Shown piece after piece: positions 6,420 through 13,592 of a DNA stretch of 16,353 nt. Source of the DNA: JANXSF01 sp043745195 (GTDB lineage Bacteria > Acidobacteriota > Terriglobia > Bryobacterales > Bryobacteraceae); assembly GCA_043745195.1 (NCBI GenBank), contig JAYTTF010000212.1:1-16353 (forward strand), written 5' to 3'. Within the stretch, counting starts at the first letter, position 1, and the number at the start of each line of letters is the position of its first letter. The notes under the pieces were generated by a model that saw nothing but the letters and a program-made list of their open reading frames with translations, was not told where the DNA came from and ran no database searches. The position numbers were made by a program, and so were the translations under genes.

Positions 6420-6881
6420 GTGCAGTTGGTGATTGCAGACACCAGCCCTATAAACTATCTAATCCTAATTGGGCACATTGATCTGTTGCCGCGCCTGTTT
6501 GAAAGAGTAGCTCTTCCCAAAGCCGTCCAGTCCGAACTTTCCGCCTCGCGTGCACCTCTACCGGTACAGAATTGGATCACCGCTCCACCCGCGTGGCTTG
6601 AAATCTACGACACTACCGGCCTGCCCATGGTGTCCGGCCTTGATGAAGGAGAAACCGCCGCTATCGCTTTGGCTGAGTCCCTTCATGCCGACTTGTTGTT
6701 GATGGATGAGCGCGACGGTTGTCGAGTAGCTCATGGCAGAGGGCTTCGTGTCACCGGCACGCTTGGCCTTCTGGACTTGGCGGCCGAACGCGGGTTGCTT
6801 GATTTTAGTAAGGCAATCAAGCAGTTGGAAAGCACCAGTTTCCACCGGCCGGAAGCTTTGCTCAAAATCCTCCTGAACTAA
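6420..6881 (+). CDS. DUF3368 PIN-domain toxin (VapC-like RNase)
   Basis: The 153-residue protein starts at GTG 6420, three bases after the UPF0175 stop, consistent with translational coupling. The PIN fold is seen in VIADTSPINYL (4-14, first metal-binding Asp D7), VALPKAVQSELSAS (30-43, E39), LDEGETAAIALA (74-85, E76/E78) and DLLLMDERDGCRVA (91-104, D96). All acidic positions needed for metal-dependent RNA cleavage are present, so the toxin is probably active. VTGTLGLLDLAAERGLL (111-127) is the family's usual C-terminal segment. No frameshift is seen. It is encoded between two direct copies of another toxin-antitoxin module. The RNA target cannot be read from sequence. Confidence 0.88.
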   Translation: MQLVIADTSPINYLILIGHIDLLPRLFERVALPKAVQSELSASRAPLPVQNWITAPPAWLEIYDTTGLPMVSGLDEGETAAIALAESLHADLLLMDERDGCRVAHGRGLRVTGTLGLLDLAAERGLLDFSKAIKQLESTSFHRPEALLKILLN

Positions 6882-6995
6882 CATAATAAGGGTGGAATGC
6901 CTGAAGTCGCGCGATAAGCGTTGACTCAGCAACGTGTCGTGGGGGGAGGAAAAGGTCACCCCAACCTCAACACAAGAGACTTATCAAGAATGCGT

Positions 6996-7024
6996 CTGAC
7001 ATAGTGGATTGAACGGGCTACATT
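6996..7024 (+). promoter_or_regulatory. Candidate promoter of the intact antitoxin gene
   Basis: CTGACA (6996-7001, five of six matches to TTGACA) is followed after exactly 17 bases by TACATT (7019-7024, four of six matches to TATAAT). It starts a transcript about 20 bases before the antitoxin ATG. The -10 lies inside the palindrome at 7017-7029. Confidence 0.45.
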
Positions 7025-7029
7025 GTAGC
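7017..7029. promoter_or_regulatory. Palindrome overlapping the -10, likely antitoxin operator
   Basis: GCTACA-T-TGTAGC is a perfect 13-base inverted repeat centred 28 bases before the antitoxin start and covering the candidate -10. Ribbon-helix-helix antitoxins commonly repress by binding such palindromes over their own promoter. Copy 1 does not carry this palindrome. Confidence 0.45.
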
Positions 7030-7050
7030 TCAGTGATTATTTGAGTAGCC

Positions 7051-7314
7051 ATGACAGAAAACTCGGTTGTCCGCGCCCGCATTGATGAAACGACAAAGAC
7101 CGAAGCCGCTGCCGTGCTGGCTGTTATGGGGTTAACCCTGTCGGATGCTTTCCGGATGCTGGTGAAGCGGATTGCTGCGGAAAAAGCCTTGCCCTTTGAG
7201 CCGCTGGTACCGAATACAAAAACGATAGTGGCGATGAAAGCGGCGCGACGTGGGGAGTTGGTTACGGCCGGCAAACCAGGCTCGCTGCTGGCAAGCTTGA
7301 ATGCGGATAGTTAA
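7051..7314 (+). CDS. RelB/DinJ-family antitoxin, intact but toxin partner broken
   Basis: This 87-residue protein has an N-terminal ribbon strand SVVRARIDETTK (5-16) followed by helices EAAAVLAVMGLTLSDAFRML (18-37) and VKRIAAEKALPF. This is the ribbon-helix-helix layout of RelB/DinJ antitoxins. The C-terminal half (PLVPNTKTIVAMKAARRGEL...) would wrap the toxin. The ATG at 7051 follows TTGAGTAG and a candidate promoter/operator. The toxin gene overlaps its last 14 bases but is truncated, so this is effectively an orphan antitoxin. It could still repress its own promoter, or neutralise a related YafQ toxin elsewhere in the genome or on an incoming element. Confidence 0.9.
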   Translation: MTENSVVRARIDETTKTEAAAVLAVMGLTLSDAFRMLVKRIAAEKALPFEPLVPNTKTIVAMKAARRGELVTAGKPGSLLASLNADS

Positions 7315-7484
7315 ATACACAAGCCGTTTCAAACTAGATTACCACCGCGAAAAATCGGGAGTTCCCGGCAAGAAATTTTACAACCTACTTATGGATGCGG
7401 TTGATTTGTTGGCGACGGATAAGCCACTGCCGCGCCGCTACGTAGTTGGTGCGGCTTGGTTCACACAGTGAGCTTGGTCTGTAA
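7301..7484 (+). pseudogene. YafQ/RelE-type toxin with internal deletion (copy 2)
   Basis: The frame begins MRIVKYTSRFKLDYHREKS and follows copy 1 up to PLPRRY. About 98 bases found in copy 1 (5671-5773, allowing for its extra base) are then replaced by four bases, and the frame runs out at TGA 7469-7471 after 56 codons. The loss starts just before the first catalytic histidine and removes all the residues corresponding to H50, H63 and D67 of YafQ. The native stop survives out of frame at 7482-7484. The product, if made, cannot be a nuclease. Confidence 0.88.
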
Positions 7485-7644
7485 ATCCCGAAACTTACCT
7501 TGTCGTGAAGGCTTCAATTCTCGATACCTTAATTAACAGCGAGGTGTTTTGTGAGCAAATTGTTAAACGATCTTCAAACCACATCGCAATTCTTAAGGTA
7601 AGGTATGTTGAGTAACGACAATTGCGACAGCAGATAGTAATCCG

Positions 7645-7654
7645 GCATATATGC
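7645..7654. promoter_or_regulatory. Palindrome GCATATATGC just upstream of the methyltransferase
   Basis: A perfect 10-bp palindrome ends 11 bases before the methyltransferase ATG, in the place where a ribosome binding site would be expected. No Shine-Dalgarno sequence is visible there. It could be an operator or part of a -10 (CATATAT) of a promoter giving a very short leader. Confidence 0.25.
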
Positions 7655-7665
7655 GATTCTGAAAC

Positions 7666-8481
7666 ATGAATTCAGACATCGGCTTTGTATCCAAAGAATT
7701 CCCGCTTTCATCCAAGTACAATCCGGAATGGATTACTTCCTGCGTCAGCGGTGGAGCGAATTCACTTTGGATTGCTGAGTGGCTTGCCACTGCTATGGAC
7801 TTACGTCCTGGGATGCGGGTGCTGGATTTGGGTTGTGGGAGGGCGGCCTCATCCATCTTCCTTCGCCGTGAATTCGGCGTCCAGGTTTGGGCCACAGACC
7901 TTTGGTGCAGCGTCACCGAAAATGTACAGCGAATCCGCGATGCAGGCTTGGAAGATGGCGTGTTCCCCATCCATGCCGATGCCCGCGCACTTCCCTTCTC
8001 TGAGGACTTCTTCGACGCCATTGTCAGCATTGATTCCTTCGTTTACTACGGGACGGATGATCTTTACCTGAACTACCTTGCGCGTTTCGTGAAACCGGGA
8101 GGCCAAATCGGCATAGCGGGTGCTGGATTGGTAAAGGAAATTGAAGGGCTCGTGCCCGAACATCTTCGCGAATGGTGGACGCCGGATTTGTGGTGTCTTC
8201 ATTCGTCAGCATGGTGGCGCAGACATTGGGAGCGCACTGGTATTGTGAGCATTGAATTGGCCGATACTATGGCTGATGGGTGGCAACGTTGGCTGGACTG
8301 GCACAAAGCCATCGCGCCTGACAATGCGGTGGAAATCAAAGCGCTGGAGGCGGATCGCGGCGAATACCTTGGGTATGCGCGCATGGTTGGCCGTCGTCAG
8401 GGCGAGGTAAAGTTGGCCGATCACATTGTGTCTTTGCCAGCGCAATATACAAAGAAGCCGCTACTGCGCACCACTTGCTAA
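7666..8481 (+). CDS. SAM-dependent methyltransferase (class I, YjhP-like)
   Basis: The 271-residue cytoplasmic protein has a class I Rossmann methyltransferase core. Motif I VLDLGCGRAASS is at 52-63, the acidic residue after strand 2 is in VWATDLW (D78), DARAL is at 105-109, and FFDAIVSIDSF (115-125) and FVKPGGQIGI (141-150) complete it. The lead-in KYNPEWI...GANSLWIAEWL (17-40) matches the YjhP-type subgroup of small-molecule methyltransferases. The substrate cannot be inferred. The C-terminal third is Trp-rich (WWTPDLWCLHSSAWWRRHW, 170-188). It is the first gene of a same-strand run and ends 12 bases before the Tat-signal subunit. The ATG at 7666 is the only sensible start, although its ribosome binding site is poor. 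Confidence 0.9.
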   Translation: MNSDIGFVSKEFPLSSKYNPEWITSCVSGGANSLWIAEWLATAMDLRPGMRVLDLGCGRAASSIFLRREFGVQVWATDLWCSVTENVQRIRDAGLEDGVFPIHADARALPFSEDFFDAIVSIDSFVYYGTDDLYLNYLARFVKPGGQIGIAGAGLVKEIEGLVPEHLREWWTPDLWCLHSSAWWRRHWERTGIVSIELADTMADGWQRWLDWHKAIAPDNAVEIKALEADRGEYLGYARMVGRRQGEVKLADHIVSLPAQYTKKPLLRTTC

Positions 8482-8493
8482 GCTAGTCCACAT

Positions 8494-9042
8494 ATGGCAA
8501 CTCGTCGCGCTTTTTTGGCTACTGCAGCCGCCTGGTGGTCGCAGGCTGTGGAAGCGGCCCATCAACATACAGCCGCATCTTCAACCCGGGCCCCTTATAA
8601 ATTTCGGTTTTTTCAACCAAAGCAAGTGACCACTTTGCAAACCATAGCAGCAGTGATCATTCCAGCCGACGAACGCTCCGGCGGCGCAACTGCGGCCAGA
8701 GTGGAAGAGTACATTGACTTCATCCTTTTCCACGGTGCTCCTGCGCTGAAAAATTCCTGGAACAAGGGGTTAGTTACTTACTTTGGCAAGTCAGCCGCTG
8801 AAGTTACAACGCTGCTTACGGAGGCGGCTACGGGTGAATTTGCTCCAGTTACTGAAAAGCAGAAGTTCTTCGTTCTTGTGAAATCAGCTGTGGTTGAAGC
8901 CTTCTACACATCGGAAGAAGGCATTAATAAAGAGCTCAGTTACCAGGGCATGAAGTTTCTGATGAACTTTGAAGGATGCACGCACTCTTCGCACCAAACC
9001 CCCGAAAGTTACCGCCCTTTGGTTGGGAAGGAGATCGTATGA
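8494..9042 (+). CDS. Gluconate 2-dehydrogenase subunit 3 family protein, Tat signal
   Basis: The 182-residue small subunit pairs with a GMC flavoprotein. It begins MATRRAFLATAAAWW, a twin-arginine motif with a hydrophobic run and a likely cleavage near AVEA-A (residue 21-22), so it is exported folded by the Tat system. The mature part has the family features: FFQPKQVTTLQTIAAVIIPADERSGGA (about 39-65), then helices to MKFLMNFEGCTHSSHQTPE. Family knowledge from gluconate/sorbose-type dehydrogenases and LacC-like proteins is that this subunit escorts and matures the FAD subunit. Its TGA overlaps the next gene's ATG by four bases (9039-9042). No good ribosome binding site precedes the ATG at 8494, so coupling to the methyltransferase is possible. 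Confidence 0.9.
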   Translation: MATRRAFLATAAAWWSQAVEAAHQHTAASSTRAPYKFRFFQPKQVTTLQTIAAVIIPADERSGGATAARVEEYIDFILFHGAPALKNSWNKGLVTYFGKSAAEVTTLLTEAATGEFAPVTEKQKFFVLVKSAVVEAFYTSEEGINKELSYQGMKFLMNFEGCTHSSHQTPESYRPLVGKEIV

Positions 9043-10655
9043 AGATCTATGATGTAGCCATCATCGGCTCCGGTGCTGCCGGCGGTATGACTGGCCATGT
9101 GTTGACGCAGCATGGGCTGGACGTTGTGATGCTCGATGGCGGTCCGTTGCGCAAGCCTTCCGAATTTCCCATTCATCGCACACGCCGCTGGGACCTGCCA
9201 AACAGGGGATTGCGCGGCGATTATTTCAACGAATGGCTCACCATGAGTGACTTTCTTGCGGACGATAAAAAGGAACCCTACGCGGCTAGTGACAAGGGTG
9301 GCTTTGAATGGACGCGCGTCCGCGCCATCGGCGGCAAGAGCTTGTTCTGGGCGGGCGTCACTCCTCGTTTCGGCCCGAATGAATTTCAACCTAAAGACGA
9401 TTTCGACACGCGCTGGCCGATCACTTATGAAGATATCGCTCCCTGGTACGACAAGGTTGAGGACCTGATTGGAGTTTCCAGCACCGTGCAAGCTGTAGGA
9501 GGATTTCCCTTGAATAATGGCCTTCCTCCACTGCGTCCGAAATGCGCTGAAGTGGAACTGACTAAGGCTTGCGAAAGTTTGGGACGTGGCTTGAAAGTAC
9601 TGCCTGCGCCTAAAGCAATCCTTACTAAAAATCATCGGGGCCGCCCGGCTTGCCATCATTGCGGCCCCTGCTGGCTGGGTTGCGATAGCGGATCGAAATT
9701 CGATTCTCTTCGCGTGTTAGTGCAAACGGCACAACGCACTGGTAAGTTGACGTTGATGCCTAATTCGCGAGTAAGATCGATCGAAATAGATAAAGAAGGG
9801 CGTGCTTCTTCCGTGCATTATTTTGACACTGTGGATAGGAAGTGGCGTGAGGTGCGGGCCAAAGTATTTGTGCTGGGTGCGGGTTGCATTGAAACTTCGC
9901 AAATTCTGTTGAACTCGAAAATCGCAAACTCCAGTGGTGCCGTGGGGCACTACTTAAGCGAACACATGTACGCTTCCTTGGGCGGATTCCTGCCGCAGAT
10001 GATGGGCCGCAAGGTAGTGAATGAAGATGGCAATGGGGCGCATGTCATCATCCCCGATCTAACTGAAAACTGGCGCGGAAATAAGTTCATTCGCGGCTAT
10101 CAAATTTTCCCTACCGGCGGAATTGGTGAGTTCACTTTCGTAGGCAAGCAACTGGCTGGATTCGGGCAGGATTGGAAAAGAAAGATTCGCGATTACTACA
10201 CCGCCGGCGCATCGATTACATTTCAAGGCGAAGTTCTTCCTTATAAGGAAAACCACATTGTGGTTGAGGATAAGTTGAAGGACGATGCTGGAATTCCAGG
10301 CGTCCGCTTTCACTACAAATGGCGCGATAACGAAGAGGCTATGTTCCAGGACATGATGCAGGTGGGGGAAGAGATTTTCCGCAAAGCTGGTGCTGAGTTC
10401 ACGATGCCCAAGAATCCGCGGCCCATTCACTACGGCCATTCCATTCACTATGTGGGCACTGCGCGGATGGGGAAAGATCCAAAGACTTCTGTGTTGAATG
10501 AATGGAACCAATCGCACGATGTGAAGAACTTATTTGTAAATGATGCAGCGGCCTTTGTTACTGCCGGCAATCAGAATCCCACACTTACAATTCTTGCGCT
10601 AGCCATGCGCTCAAGCGAACGCATTGCTGAACTGATGCAGCGGAGGGAATTGTAA
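9039..10655 (+). CDS. GMC-type FAD oxidoreductase, gluconate/sugar dehydrogenase-like large subunit
   Basis: The 538-residue flavoprotein begins with the FAD-binding loop MKIYDVAIIGSGAAGG (GxGxxG at 10-15). GGKSLFWAGVTPRF (98-111) is a GMC signature region. C205, C208, C211 and C215 in ACHHCGPCWLGCD form the Cys cluster found in gluconate-dehydrogenase-type members, a possible iron-sulfur or redox cysteine site. The C-terminal GMC motif HYVGTARMG (470-478, active-site H470) and NQNPTLTI (511-518) are complete. It probably oxidises a sugar or polyol hydroxyl in the periplasm. It lacks its own signal peptide, so export with the Tat-bearing partner is inferred. The ATG at 9039 with AAGGAGAT eight bases before it is preferred to an upstream frame extension inside the partner gene. 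The usual cytochrome c subunit is not in the window. Confidence 0.93.
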   Translation: MKIYDVAIIGSGAAGGMTGHVLTQHGLDVVMLDGGPLRKPSEFPIHRTRRWDLPNRGLRGDYFNEWLTMSDFLADDKKEPYAASDKGGFEWTRVRAIGGKSLFWAGVTPRFGPNEFQPKDDFDTRWPITYEDIAPWYDKVEDLIGVSSTVQAVGGFPLNNGLPPLRPKCAEVELTKACESLGRGLKVLPAPKAILTKNHRGRPACHHCGPCWLGCDSGSKFDSLRVLVQTAQRTGKLTLMPNSRVRSIEIDKEGRASSVHYFDTVDRKWREVRAKVFVLGAGCIETSQILLNSKIANSSGAVGHYLSEHMYASLGGFLPQMMGRKVVNEDGNGAHVIIPDLTENWRGNKFIRGYQIFPTGGIGEFTFVGKQLAGFGQDWKRKIRDYYTAGASITFQGEVLPYKENHIVVEDKLKDDAGIPGVRFHYKWRDNEEAMFQDMMQVGEEIFRKAGAEFTMPKNPRPIHYGHSIHYVGTARMGKDPKTSVLNEWNQSHDVKNLFVNDAAAFVTAGNQNPTLTILALAMRSSERIAELMQRREL

Positions 10656-10657
10656 GC

Positions 10658-11530
10658 TTGTTCCGGAAACTTCTAACCACATTCAAATATCTGATGGAAG
10701 TGGAAGTACACGTCTATGCCTTTTCGATTGCAGCGAACGTGCTTTTAAGCTTTTTCCCATTTCTGGTTGTGATGACGGCGTTGTGCCGCGCCATGCACTG
10801 GCAGGCGGCGGAACAGGCGGTGTTCTTCACCATTAAGGATTACTTCCCTACCGATATTGCCAGCATCATTCTTTATGGCAATGGGACTAACGGAATTGCC
10901 AATCGCCGAAGATCCTTCGAGTTCATTTCTCTTCTACTGCTGTTGTTCACGGCAAACGGTATTTTCGAGCCATTGGAAGTCGCCTTGAATCGTATTTGGG
11001 GCGTGAAGACGAATCGCAGTTTTTTGAAAAACCAATTAGTAAGTATGGGGCTTATTCTTACTTGCGGCAGCTTGGCATTTGTGAATGTAATGTTGACCGC
11101 TGTGAATCAGGAATTTTTAAGCAAGCAACAAGGGATTTTCTCCACCGTGCTGGGAACTGCAACTAGTGTGATTTGCAAAATGGCGGCCATCCCCATTTCT
11201 ATAACCATCCTCTTCCTGATTTTTTGGATTTTGCCGAACTGCAAAGTATCTGCAGTACGTGTGATTCCGGTATCCATCGTCGTAGGCTTATCATTAGAAA
11301 TGATGAAGTACTTGACGCACCAGGTGTACATTTGGGCCCCCTTTCGCGCCAAAATGCACCACGAGTATGGACCCTTCCTGGATTCGGCCAGCATCGTATT
11401 CTTAAGCTTTCTGGCGGCCATGGTGATTTTGGCGGGGGCGGAGTGGTCCGCTCGGCCAGTGATTGAGGAGCCAGAGAATACTATAATAGAGGATTCCAAG
11501 GAAGAGTTGCTTTTGAGCAAAGTTGAATAG
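10658..11530 (+). CDS. YihY/BrkB-family inner-membrane protein
   Basis: The 290-residue protein starts at TTG 10658, two bases after the GMC stop, with GGAGGG ten bases upstream. No better in-frame ATG lies near the N-terminus. About six hydrophobic segments are visible: 22-45, 88-103, 128-150, 170-192, 200-218 and 243-262. The family hallmark EPLEVALNRIWGVKTNRSFL (104-123) is present. The family has no firmly established biochemical role (older names BrkB and RNase BN are misleading), and transport or envelope functions are guessed. The acidic tail EEPENTIIEDSKEELLL (270-286) is cytoplasmic-type. Co-transcription with the oxidoreductase pair is implied by spacing; a functional link is speculative. 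Confidence 0.9.
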   Translation: MFRKLLTTFKYLMEVEVHVYAFSIAANVLLSFFPFLVVMTALCRAMHWQAAEQAVFFTIKDYFPTDIASIILYGNGTNGIANRRRSFEFISLLLLLFTANGIFEPLEVALNRIWGVKTNRSFLKNQLVSMGLILTCGSLAFVNVMLTAVNQEFLSKQQGIFSTVLGTATSVICKMAAIPISITILFLIFWILPNCKVSAVRVIPVSIVVGLSLEMMKYLTHQVYIWAPFRAKMHHEYGPFLDSASIVFLSFLAAMVILAGAEWSARPVIEEPENTIIEDSKEELLLSKVE

Positions 11531-11549
11531 TTGAGGTGACCAGGACGTT

Positions 11550-12929
11550 ATGGCAAGCAAGAAAACGATTGATTTGACGCGCCGCGAAGTGGTGCAGATG
11601 GGCGTTGTGGCAGCAGCAACGGGCCCTTTCCTTCAAACGGTAAAGGCGGCCAATGACCAGATCCAATTGGGCATCATCGGTACAGGTGGCCGGGGTCAGT
11701 ATCACATCACGCACCTCAACAAATTAGATGGCCACAAGCTGGTGGCTGCGTGCGACATCTACGAACCGAATCTGAAAAAAGCTGTTGCCGATTCCAAAGA
11801 CAAACCACAGGGTTACAAGGATTACCGCGAACTGCTTTCTCGCAAAGATGTGGACGCAGTGATGATTGCCGCTCCTTTATACATGCATTACCCGATGACT
11901 CGGGATGCGATTCTAGCCGGTAAACATGTCTTCTGCGAAAAGAGCCTGGTGTTCAAGCCTGAAGAAGCCATGGCATTGCGCGCATTGATGAAGGAACATT
12001 CGCGCCAAGTTCTTCAAGTCGGCTTACAGCGCCGTTATAGCCAGTTTTATCAGGTAGCGCGGCAGATGATTGAAAAAGGTTTGCTGGGCGATGTTACCAA
12101 CGTGTATGCACAGTGGCATCGGAACCTGGTGGCCAAGCCAAGCAAGAACTGGATCATGAAAAAGAACGATCCTCGTGGGGACGACGCCAATTGGCGCCTG
12201 CTGAAAAGGCTTTCTGGCGGGTTGACTGCAGAACTGGCATCGCATCAAATCGACATTGCCGATTGGATGTTCGGTTCACATCCGGAAATGGTGATGGGCC
12301 TGGGCGGCGTGGACTACTTTAAGGATGGCCGCGATAACTACGACAATATTCAATTGATTTTCCGCTACCCCAAAGGGCAGCGCCTGATGTATAGTTCCAT
12401 TGGCACCAATTCCCATTCGCCAATGTTTAATGCCAGCCGGACAGAGTTTGGCGAAATCATCATGGGCACTAAGGGAACGATTCACATCACCGTGGGTACC
12501 GACGATGAACCGGCGCTTGGCCTTTGGTTCCGCGAACCGGAAAAGCCTGCAGAGGCAGGTGCTGGAGCAAAACCAGTAGTTGCAGCCCCATCGCTTGCAT
12601 CAACCGGAAAGGGATCGAAAGCAATTCCTGTTCTGTTGGGTAAGGATGAAGTTACTGAGCGCGATTCATTCCTCTCGAAGGAAATGAAGTTCGCCCGGCG
12701 TTGGTTGTATAGCAAGGGCGTAATGGTTCCCGAAGAAGACAAGAACCCAGTGGATACGCAGTTGGAATCGTTCTTCGATTGTTGCCGCAATGGGGGAAAG
12801 CCCAAGGCTGATATTGAAGTTGGTCTGGCGGATTCAAGCGCGGTGATGCTGTCGAACTTGGCGATGGACGAAGGTCGAAGAGTATATTTCAGCGAGTTTG
12901 AGAAGTTGGCGGCGGCGAAGAAGGCTTGA
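11550..12929 (+). CDS. Gfo/Idh/MocA-family oxidoreductase with Tat signal
   Basis: The 459-residue protein starts MASKKTIDLTRREVVQMGVVAAATGPF: a twin-arginine signal with likely cleavage after TVKA (about residue 33). The NAD-binding fold follows with GIIGTGGRG (41-49), ACDIY (67-71), the helix at about 92-120, and HVFCEKSLVFKPEEA (126-140). The usual EKP reads EKS here. GGLTAELASHQIDIADWM (223-240) carries the catalytic-region His (H232) and Asp. A low-complexity Ala/Pro/Gly insert occupies about 331-357. Exported members often act on glycans or keto-sugars using tightly bound cofactor, so the protein may work on the product of the GMC enzyme upstream. It is 19 bases after the YihY gene and likely in the same operon. 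The exact reaction cannot be read from the sequence. Confidence 0.93.
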   Translation: MASKKTIDLTRREVVQMGVVAAATGPFLQTVKAANDQIQLGIIGTGGRGQYHITHLNKLDGHKLVAACDIYEPNLKKAVADSKDKPQGYKDYRELLSRKDVDAVMIAAPLYMHYPMTRDAILAGKHVFCEKSLVFKPEEAMALRALMKEHSRQVLQVGLQRRYSQFYQVARQMIEKGLLGDVTNVYAQWHRNLVAKPSKNWIMKKNDPRGDDANWRLLKRLSGGLTAELASHQIDIADWMFGSHPEMVMGLGGVDYFKDGRDNYDNIQLIFRYPKGQRLMYSSIGTNSHSPMFNASRTEFGEIIMGTKGTIHITVGTDDEPALGLWFREPEKPAEAGAGAKPVVAAPSLASTGKGSKAIPVLLGKDEVTERDSFLSKEMKFARRWLYSKGVMVPEEDKNPVDTQLESFFDCCRNGGKPKADIEVGLADSSAVMLSNLAMDEGRRVYFSEFEKLAAAKKA

Positions 12930-12980
12930 AGACCGAATTGAATTGCGGCTTCACTCGTAGGGCTTGGGAGCTTAGCTAGC

Positions 12981-13592
12981 TTGTACTCCGCTGCCGTCGA
13001 ACATACACGGTCTCTGACAAAGTTATTCCGCCTTATGAGGCGGGGAGATGCGGACGCTGCTGGTCAAGCATATGAAGAGGCGTATCAAGAGCTTCGTCAA
13101 ATTGCCGGGCGTCTGGTTCGCCGGGAACAGGATCCATACATCGCAGCCACAGAGTTGGTAAATGAAACCTACCTGCGCCATCTGAGACGCGGAACGATTC
13201 AAGTTGAGAACAGGCAGCATTTCTATTCCATCGCGGCCCGTGCCATGCGCAATGTTCTGATCGATCTGGCACGTGAGCGGCTGGCCGCCAAACGCGGAAA
13301 CGGTGGACACATTCTACCTTTGGAAAATGCCGTTCATGTGGCTGCGCTGGCATCCACTCCTGAAGAAATGTTTTCTCTTGACGCTCATTTGATGCAATTG
13401 GAAAAACTGGACCCCGGTGCAGCCCAAATTTTTTCGCTGCGTTACTTTCTCGGTTACACCGGGATAGAAACAGCCCAGTTACTTTCTGTGGACCCTATGC
13501 AGGTTCGCAAAGATTGGGAATATGCAAAGGCCTGGTTGCGGGATCGCATCAATCAGGACATGATCCACGCGGCCAAGCGCTCGGCGAAATGA
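12981..13592 (+). CDS. ECF-type RNA polymerase sigma factor (TIGR02999-like group)
   Basis: The 203-residue protein starts at TTG 12981 with GGGAG ten bases before it. This puts the start at the expected distance ahead of the LTKLFRLMRRGDADA region (12-26). Sigma-2 spans about 20-100 with AYQELRQIAGRLVRREQ (34-50), ATELVNETYLRHL (56-68) and FYSIAARAMRNVLIDLAR (81-98), the last two being the hallmark of the acidobacterial/planctomycete group often found beside Ser/Thr kinases. Sigma-4 spans about 138-192: LEKLDPGAAQIFSLRYFLGYTGIETAQLL, then the recognition helix around VDPMQVRKDWEYAKAWLRD (170-188). No anti-sigma gene is adjacent; the convergent kinase gene overlaps its 3' end by 40 bases. Its promoter targets are unknown. 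Confidence 0.92.
   Translation: MYSAAVEHTRSLTKLFRLMRRGDADAAGQAYEEAYQELRQIAGRLVRREQDPYIAATELVNETYLRHLRRGTIQVENRQHFYSIAARAMRNVLIDLARERLAAKRGNGGHILPLENAVHVAALASTPEEMFSLDAHLMQLEKLDPGAAQIFSLRYFLGYTGIETAQLLSVDPMQVRKDWEYAKAWLRDRINQDMIHAAKRSAK

Larger units (their letters stand above)
7039..7499 (+). repeat. Direct repeat copy 2 of the RelB/YafQ-type module
   Basis: This is the second copy of the unit at 5268-5826, in the same orientation. Homology begins at ATTTGAGTAGCC before the antitoxin ATG and ends at CTTACC (7494-7499). An internal stretch corresponding to 5671-5773 of copy 1 is replaced by four bases (7443-7446). Confidence 0.9.
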
